Part shown: positions 61,025-64,000 of the stretch, piece by piece | Position numbering within the stretch: position 1 is the stretch's first letter | Layout: the number at the start of each line of letters is the position of its first letter | Assembly (NCBI RefSeq): GCF_000797495.1 | Contig: NZ_JTGN01000011.1 | Coordinates: forward strand, 1-64,000 | DNA: 64,000 nucleotides | Reading direction: 5' to 3' | Origin: Robinsoniella peoriensis | GTDB lineage: Bacteria > Bacillota > Clostridia > Lachnospirales > Lachnospiraceae | Translations under genes and position numbers: made by a program | Notes under the pieces: generated by a model | Database searches by the model: none | What the model was told of the DNA's origin: nothing | Seen by the model: the letters and a program-made list of their open reading frames with translations, nothing else

Positions 61025-61402
61025 AACAGGTGTCCCTTCTTTTTAGTCTTCAGTGCAATTTACAAACATGCTCTTAAGCATGTCTCCATTTTACCGCAGA
61101 TTTCTGCATACGGCAATGACAAGAATCCCATTTATTTTCAAAAAAAGATCAATATTTACATAAAATACCGAAATCTGTGGTATGCTATATGACATTTTAT
61201 TATTCATTATTTGCAATAACTTCACAAAATATTAAATTATACCCTATGTAAAGTGTTGTAGTTTTACTGGAATATAATTTATTATCTAAACTCCGGCTTG
61301 TTCTTTTGTATTTCTTAGGATAGAATAAAAGTATAATATTACAGGTTCTATTCACTATCTGCTTAATAGATTTTTAATTTTATTACAGGAAGGATTTTAA
61401 AA
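61025..61402 (+). other. Divergent promoter region of opu operon and GNAT-Crp operon
   Basis: About 380 AT-rich bases without a gene. A plus-strand promoter candidate is TTGTTC (61298-61303), 17 bases, TAGAAT (61321-61326), about 75 bases before the GNAT gene. A minus-strand opu promoter is not clear. Confidence 0.45.
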
Positions 61403-61888
61403 ATGGAAATAAGAAAAAGTACACCCGGTGATTTAGATACATTACTGCAGTTATATGCAGATGCCAGAGACTTTATGGCGAAAAACGGCAACCCCTCCCA
61501 ATGGGGAAATAACTATCCATCCATTGAACTTGTCAGTTCAGACATTGCAGATGGCTGCAGTTATGTGTGCATAGAAAACGGCAAAATCGCGGGAACCTTT
61601 TATTTTAAAGTAGGAGAAGATCTTTCTTACCGGGAAATCTTTGACGGCCGCTGGTTAAACGAGAAGCCTTATGGCGTTATTCACCGCATTACATCCGCAG
61701 CAGGCACAAAAGGAGTCGCTTCTTTTTGCTTTCAGTGGTGTTTTCAGCAGTGCGGCAACCTTAAAATTGATACCCACGACGATAATCTTCCCATGCAGAA
61801 AGCTTTAAAGAAAAACGGTTTTATCCGCTGCGGGGTCATTTTTCTGGAGGACGGCTCAAAACGTATTGCTTTCCAGCGTGAGATTTAG
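61403..61888 (+). CDS. GNAT-family N-acetyltransferase
   Basis: 161 residues. MEIRKSTPGDLDTLLQLYADA at the start and VCIENGKIAGTFYFKVG, then an acetyl-CoA-binding region around GVIHRITSAAGTKGVASFCF and the late DTHDDNLPMQKALKKNGF motif. The substrate is unknown. SD AGGAAGGA lies 8 bases before the ATG. It is followed after 17 bases by the Crp/Fnr gene, with which it forms an operon. Confidence 0.88.
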   Translation: MEIRKSTPGDLDTLLQLYADARDFMAKNGNPSQWGNNYPSIELVSSDIADGCSYVCIENGKIAGTFYFKVGEDLSYREIFDGRWLNEKPYGVIHRITSAAGTKGVASFCFQWCFQQCGNLKIDTHDDNLPMQKALKKNGFIRCGVIFLEDGSKRIAFQREI

Positions 61889-61905
61889 ATTGTAAAGGAG
61901 TTAAT

Positions 61906-62583
61906 ATGGAACATTTGGAACAGAATTTCATGCTTTTAGAAAAATACCTGCCCTTTTGGAATCATTTAAGCACACCACAGAAGACAATTCTTGCTCAAAA
62001 TGTATTCTCTGCCAGCTATTCCAGAGACAGCCATATACACCTTGGAGAAAATGACTGTATCGGCATGCTCATCATTAAAAGCGGTGAAATGAGAACTTAT
62101 TTACTTTCGGAAACCGGAAAAGAAGTGACACTATACCGGCTGGGTGCAGGTGAAGTCTGTATCTTATCCGCTTCCTGCGTTCTTCATACCATTACCTTTG
62201 ATGTATATATTGACGCTGCCAGGGACTGTGAAATACTCCTGATTAACTCTTCTGCTGTCTCCAGGCTTATGGAAGAAAATATACATGTGGAAGCCTACGC
62301 ATATAAACTGGCAACCGAACGTTTCTCTGATGTTATGTGGGCGATGCAGCAGATCTTATTTATGAGTTTTGACAAGCGTCTGGCAATCTTCCTGCTGGAC
62401 GAATGCAGCCGTACAAAGTCAGATATAATCAAAATGACTCACGAGCAAATTGCAAAATATACAGGAAGTGCCAGAGAAGTCGTTTCCCGTATGCTAAAGT
62501 ACTTTTCCTCAGAAGGATTTGTGGAATTATCAAGAGGCGGTATCCGGCTGCTGGATAAGAAAAGATTAAAAGAACTTCTGTAA
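61906..62583 (+). CDS. Crp/Fnr-family transcriptional regulator
   Basis: 225 residues. Cyclic-nucleotide-binding-like beta roll (GMLIIKSGEMRTYLLSETGKEVTLYRLGAGEVCILSAS, quoted here as IIKSGEMRTYLLSETGKEV) and a C-terminal helix-turn-helix (MTHEQIAKYTGSAREVVSRML). No N-terminal cysteine cluster for an FNR-type Fe-S centre is present; Cys residues near 50 and 90-95 are scattered. The effector is unknown. The gene ends in a perfect bidirectional terminator. Confidence 0.88.
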   Translation: MEHLEQNFMLLEKYLPFWNHLSTPQKTILAQNVFSASYSRDSHIHLGENDCIGMLIIKSGEMRTYLLSETGKEVTLYRLGAGEVCILSASCVLHTITFDVYIDAARDCEILLINSSAVSRLMEENIHVEAYAYKLATERFSDVMWAMQQILFMSFDKRLAIFLLDECSRTKSDIIKMTHEQIAKYTGSAREVVSRMLKYFSSEGFVELSRGGIRLLDKKRLKELL

Positions 62584-62590
62584 TTCATCT

Positions 62591-62639
62591 AAAAACAGGT
62601 GGACCCAAAACATTTACGTTTTGGGTCCACCTGTTTTTT
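62591..62639. terminator. Perfect bidirectional terminator
   Basis: AAAAACAGGTGGACCCAAAAC pairs with its exact complement around a 6-base loop, with A-run and T-run on both sides. It ends the Crp/Fnr gene on the plus strand and the DUF6465 gene on the minus strand. Confidence 0.95.
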
Positions 62640-63069
62640 ACAGTGCGAATGATGCACTCAGTTCTTCATTAATTGTATAATATACCATTTTTTCTTCCGG
62701 CTTAACATATACATCCATAGTCTTCAAATCCGCAATACGATTGCCGGCATCCTTCCAGATCTTTTTCACCTGGGCAATGATATCCTGTTCATTATATTCT
62801 GCATCACGAAACTGCACGTAAAAATTCGTTTTCTTCGATGCCCGTTTTTTAGCTGCCGTGCCCGTTGTCATAGAATCAGTTTCTGCTGTTTTCTGAACAG
62901 ATATTACACTTTCTTCATTTTGAACCACTTCAGCCTGCGCTGTTTGCACTGATGCTGCCTCTGGAATTACTTCTTTTGTAACTTCTTTCGCTTCTTCTCT
63001 TGTTTCATTTTCAATGACATTAGCTGTCATCATCTTATTTTTCTTCTTTAAATGTCTTTTTTTAGCCAT
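62638..63069 (-). CDS. DUF6465-family protein
   Basis: 143 residues. A Lys-rich N-terminus (MAKKRHLKKKNK), a disordered Glu/Val/Thr-rich middle (residues 20-70), and a C-terminal domain (TNFYVQFRDAEYNEQDIIAQVKKIW, then YVKPEEKMVYYTINEE) typical of the DUF6465 family of Lachnospiraceae. The function is unknown; the basic N-terminus suggests nucleic-acid or ribosome contact, an inference only. SD AGGAGG lies 7 bases before the ATG. It is separated by about 130 bases from the TusA-DsrE gene. Confidence 0.78.
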   Translation of the reverse strand: MAKKRHLKKKNKMMTANVIENETREEAKEVTKEVIPEAASVQTAQAEVVQNEESVISVQKTAETDSMTTGTAAKKRASKKTNFYVQFRDAEYNEQDIIAQVKKIWKDAGNRIADLKTMDVYVKPEEKMVYYTINEELSASFAL

Positions 63070-63198
63070 ATGTTCCTCCTGTTGAATTTCCGACAGTTAT
63101 TATAGTATTATTTTCGGAAAATGTCAAAATTTTTTAAAATTGCAGGAGAAACATGGAACATCATGATTACTTTAAAAGGTTATCTCTCCACATAATGC

Positions 63199-64000
63199 CT
63201 ATATAAACAAATTCACATTAGCCTCTTCCGCGTCCCCAAGATACGACGCCACACCTGCCAGTTCCACACCGTCTATCAGCTCTTCTCTGGTTATTCCCAT
63301 AACATCCATTGACATGGTGCATGCCACCAGTTTAATCCCGCTTGCCATGGCATGCTGCATTAATTCTTCCAGTGATTCTACATTTTTATCCTTCATTACT
63401 TTCTTCATCATTTTCGTACCCATACCAGCCATATTCATCCTGGATAGTTTTAATCTCCTGGTTCCTCTTGGCATCATAGCACCGAACATTTTTTCAATGA
63501 ATGGTTTCCTGACAGACTGTTTTTCTGTTTTACGCAGTGCATTCAATCCCCAGAAGGTAAAGAACATGGTCACCGGCCTGCCCATTGCTGCTGCTCCATT
63601 TGCAATGATAAAGGAAGCCAGCACTTTATCCAGATCTCCGCTGAATACAATTAAAGTCTTACCCTGTGGAAGGCTTACAGCATCTGCCTGGGAAACTCCC
63701 TGGCACACATTGGTTCCTTTTTTGATATAGACAAGGTTCTCTCTGTCTTTCCGCTCCGAATTAACAAATGTATTTCCTGTTCTTTTACACCATGCTTCAA
63801 TATCTCTGACAAATCCCATATCCGTTGCAGAAACCTGCAGGATCTGATTCTCTTCCATTTCTCCCAGGGTTTCATTTACTTTCATAATAGGCCCCGGACA
63901 CTGAAGTCCGCAGCAATCCAGAATTTTCATTTCTTTTTGTGCTGGAACGGATTCTGCTTTTACCTGCGCTGCTTTTATATCATCCTTTACCATTTCTTCT
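63199..64000 (-). CDS. TusA-DsrE domain region, C-terminal part of a CoA-disulfide-reductase-like protein (partial)
   Basis: The frame is open from 63199 beyond the window edge. In the visible 267 residues, a TusA domain (ILDCCGLQCPGPIMKVNETL, with the CPGP motif) is followed by a DsrE/F domain (TLIVFSGDLDKVLASFIIANGAAAMGRPVTMFFTFWGL quoted as GDLDKVLASFIIANGAA and MFFTFWGLNAL), and VACTMSMDVMGI. This layout forms the tail of FAD-dependent CoA-disulfide reductases with rhodanese-TusA-DsrE modules. An ATG at 63993 lies in linker sequence and is not the likely start. It handles persulfide sulfur. Confidence 0.8.
   Translation of the reverse strand, partial: EEMVKDDIKAAQVKAESVPAQKEMKILDCCGLQCPGPIMKVNETLGEMEENQILQVSATDMGFVRDIEAWCKRTGNTFVNSERKDRENLVYIKKGTNVCQGVSQADAVSLPQGKTLIVFSGDLDKVLASFIIANGAAAMGRPVTMFFTFWGLNALRKTEKQSVRKPFIEKMFGAMMPRGTRRLKLSRMNMAGMGTKMMKKVMKDKNVESLEELMQHAMASGIKLVACTMSMDVMGITREELIDGVELAGVASYLGDAEEANVNLFI

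Overview
The window looks like a chromosome segment of a low-GC, Gram-positive, strictly anaerobic gut Clostridium of the family Lachnospiraceae (Blautia or Ruminococcus gnavus-like; the genus is an inference). Support comes from AT-rich intergenic DNA, purine-rich Shine-Dalgarno (SD) sites, an alpha/beta-type small acid-soluble spore protein, anaerobic (cbi) cobalamin genes and bacterial-microcompartment remnants. No rRNA, tRNA or CRISPR array was recognised.

Layout. 1-675: an IS1182-type transposase start cut by the window edge, then a long palindromic repeat. 673-11343: holA; a rhamnoside locus (GPH symporter, AraC regulator, GH78 rhamnosidase); a spore protein; a PadR-DUF1700-DUF4097-PspC envelope-stress operon; a nucleoid-associated protein; a Lit-like membrane protein. 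11404-17368: tetrapyrrole operon hemA-hemC-cobA/hemD-hemB-hemL (minus strand). 18082-22044: cobalamin riboswitch, then the cobalt transporter cbiM-cbiN-cbiQ-cbiO, with cbiO fused to the cobaltochelatase cbiK. 22051-25364: palindromic repeat copy 2, an EamA transporter and a membrane-anchored GDPD. 25538-32256: ribose-type sugar ABC transporter, an uroporphyrinogen-decarboxylase-like protein and a divergent ROK regulator. 32617-46025: a long cobalamin operon under a second riboswitch (cbiD, a GNAT, cbiL, F, G, H, J-E-T fusion, A, B, cobD, P, C). 46166-50318: a GlpA-like/FAD/DUF1667 redox module followed by orphan eutS and eutP. 50506-64000: AlaX-type editing protein, BlaI-BlaR1, an Fpg-like glycosylase, a DrrAB-type ABC exporter with LytTR-DUF3021 regulators, an OpuC-type osmolyte importer, a GNAT with a Crp/Fnr regulator, DUF6465, and the C-terminal part of a TusA-DsrE sulfur protein.

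How it fits together. The hem operon makes uroporphyrinogen III and methylates it to precorrin-2. CbiMNQO brings in cobalt, and CbiK inserts it into sirohydrochlorin. The cbi operon carries cobalt-precorrin-2 through to adenosyl-cobyric acid and adds the aminopropanol arm (CbiB plus CobD). Two cobalamin riboswitches, each with a downstream intrinsic terminator, provide feedback control. Precorrin-2 dehydrogenase, the adenosyltransferase and the lower-ligand genes are not in the window.

Most unusual observations: (1) a four-member family of long, multi-branched palindromic elements sitting exactly at gene 3' ends, with compensatory base changes and, in one copy, a GNRA-capped hairpin; they appear to supply stop codons and, once, a protein C-terminus. 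(2) A duplicated leader of apparent pseudoknot topology upstream of cbiP and of the glpA-like gene. (3) Three in-frame 48-bp repeats at the start of cobD. (4) A CbiO-CbiK fusion with an internal SD and TTG start. (5) A UroD-like methyltransferase homologue in a sugar-transport locus. (6) A spore-protein SD sequestered in a hairpin whose other arm overlaps a possible sigma-G promoter.
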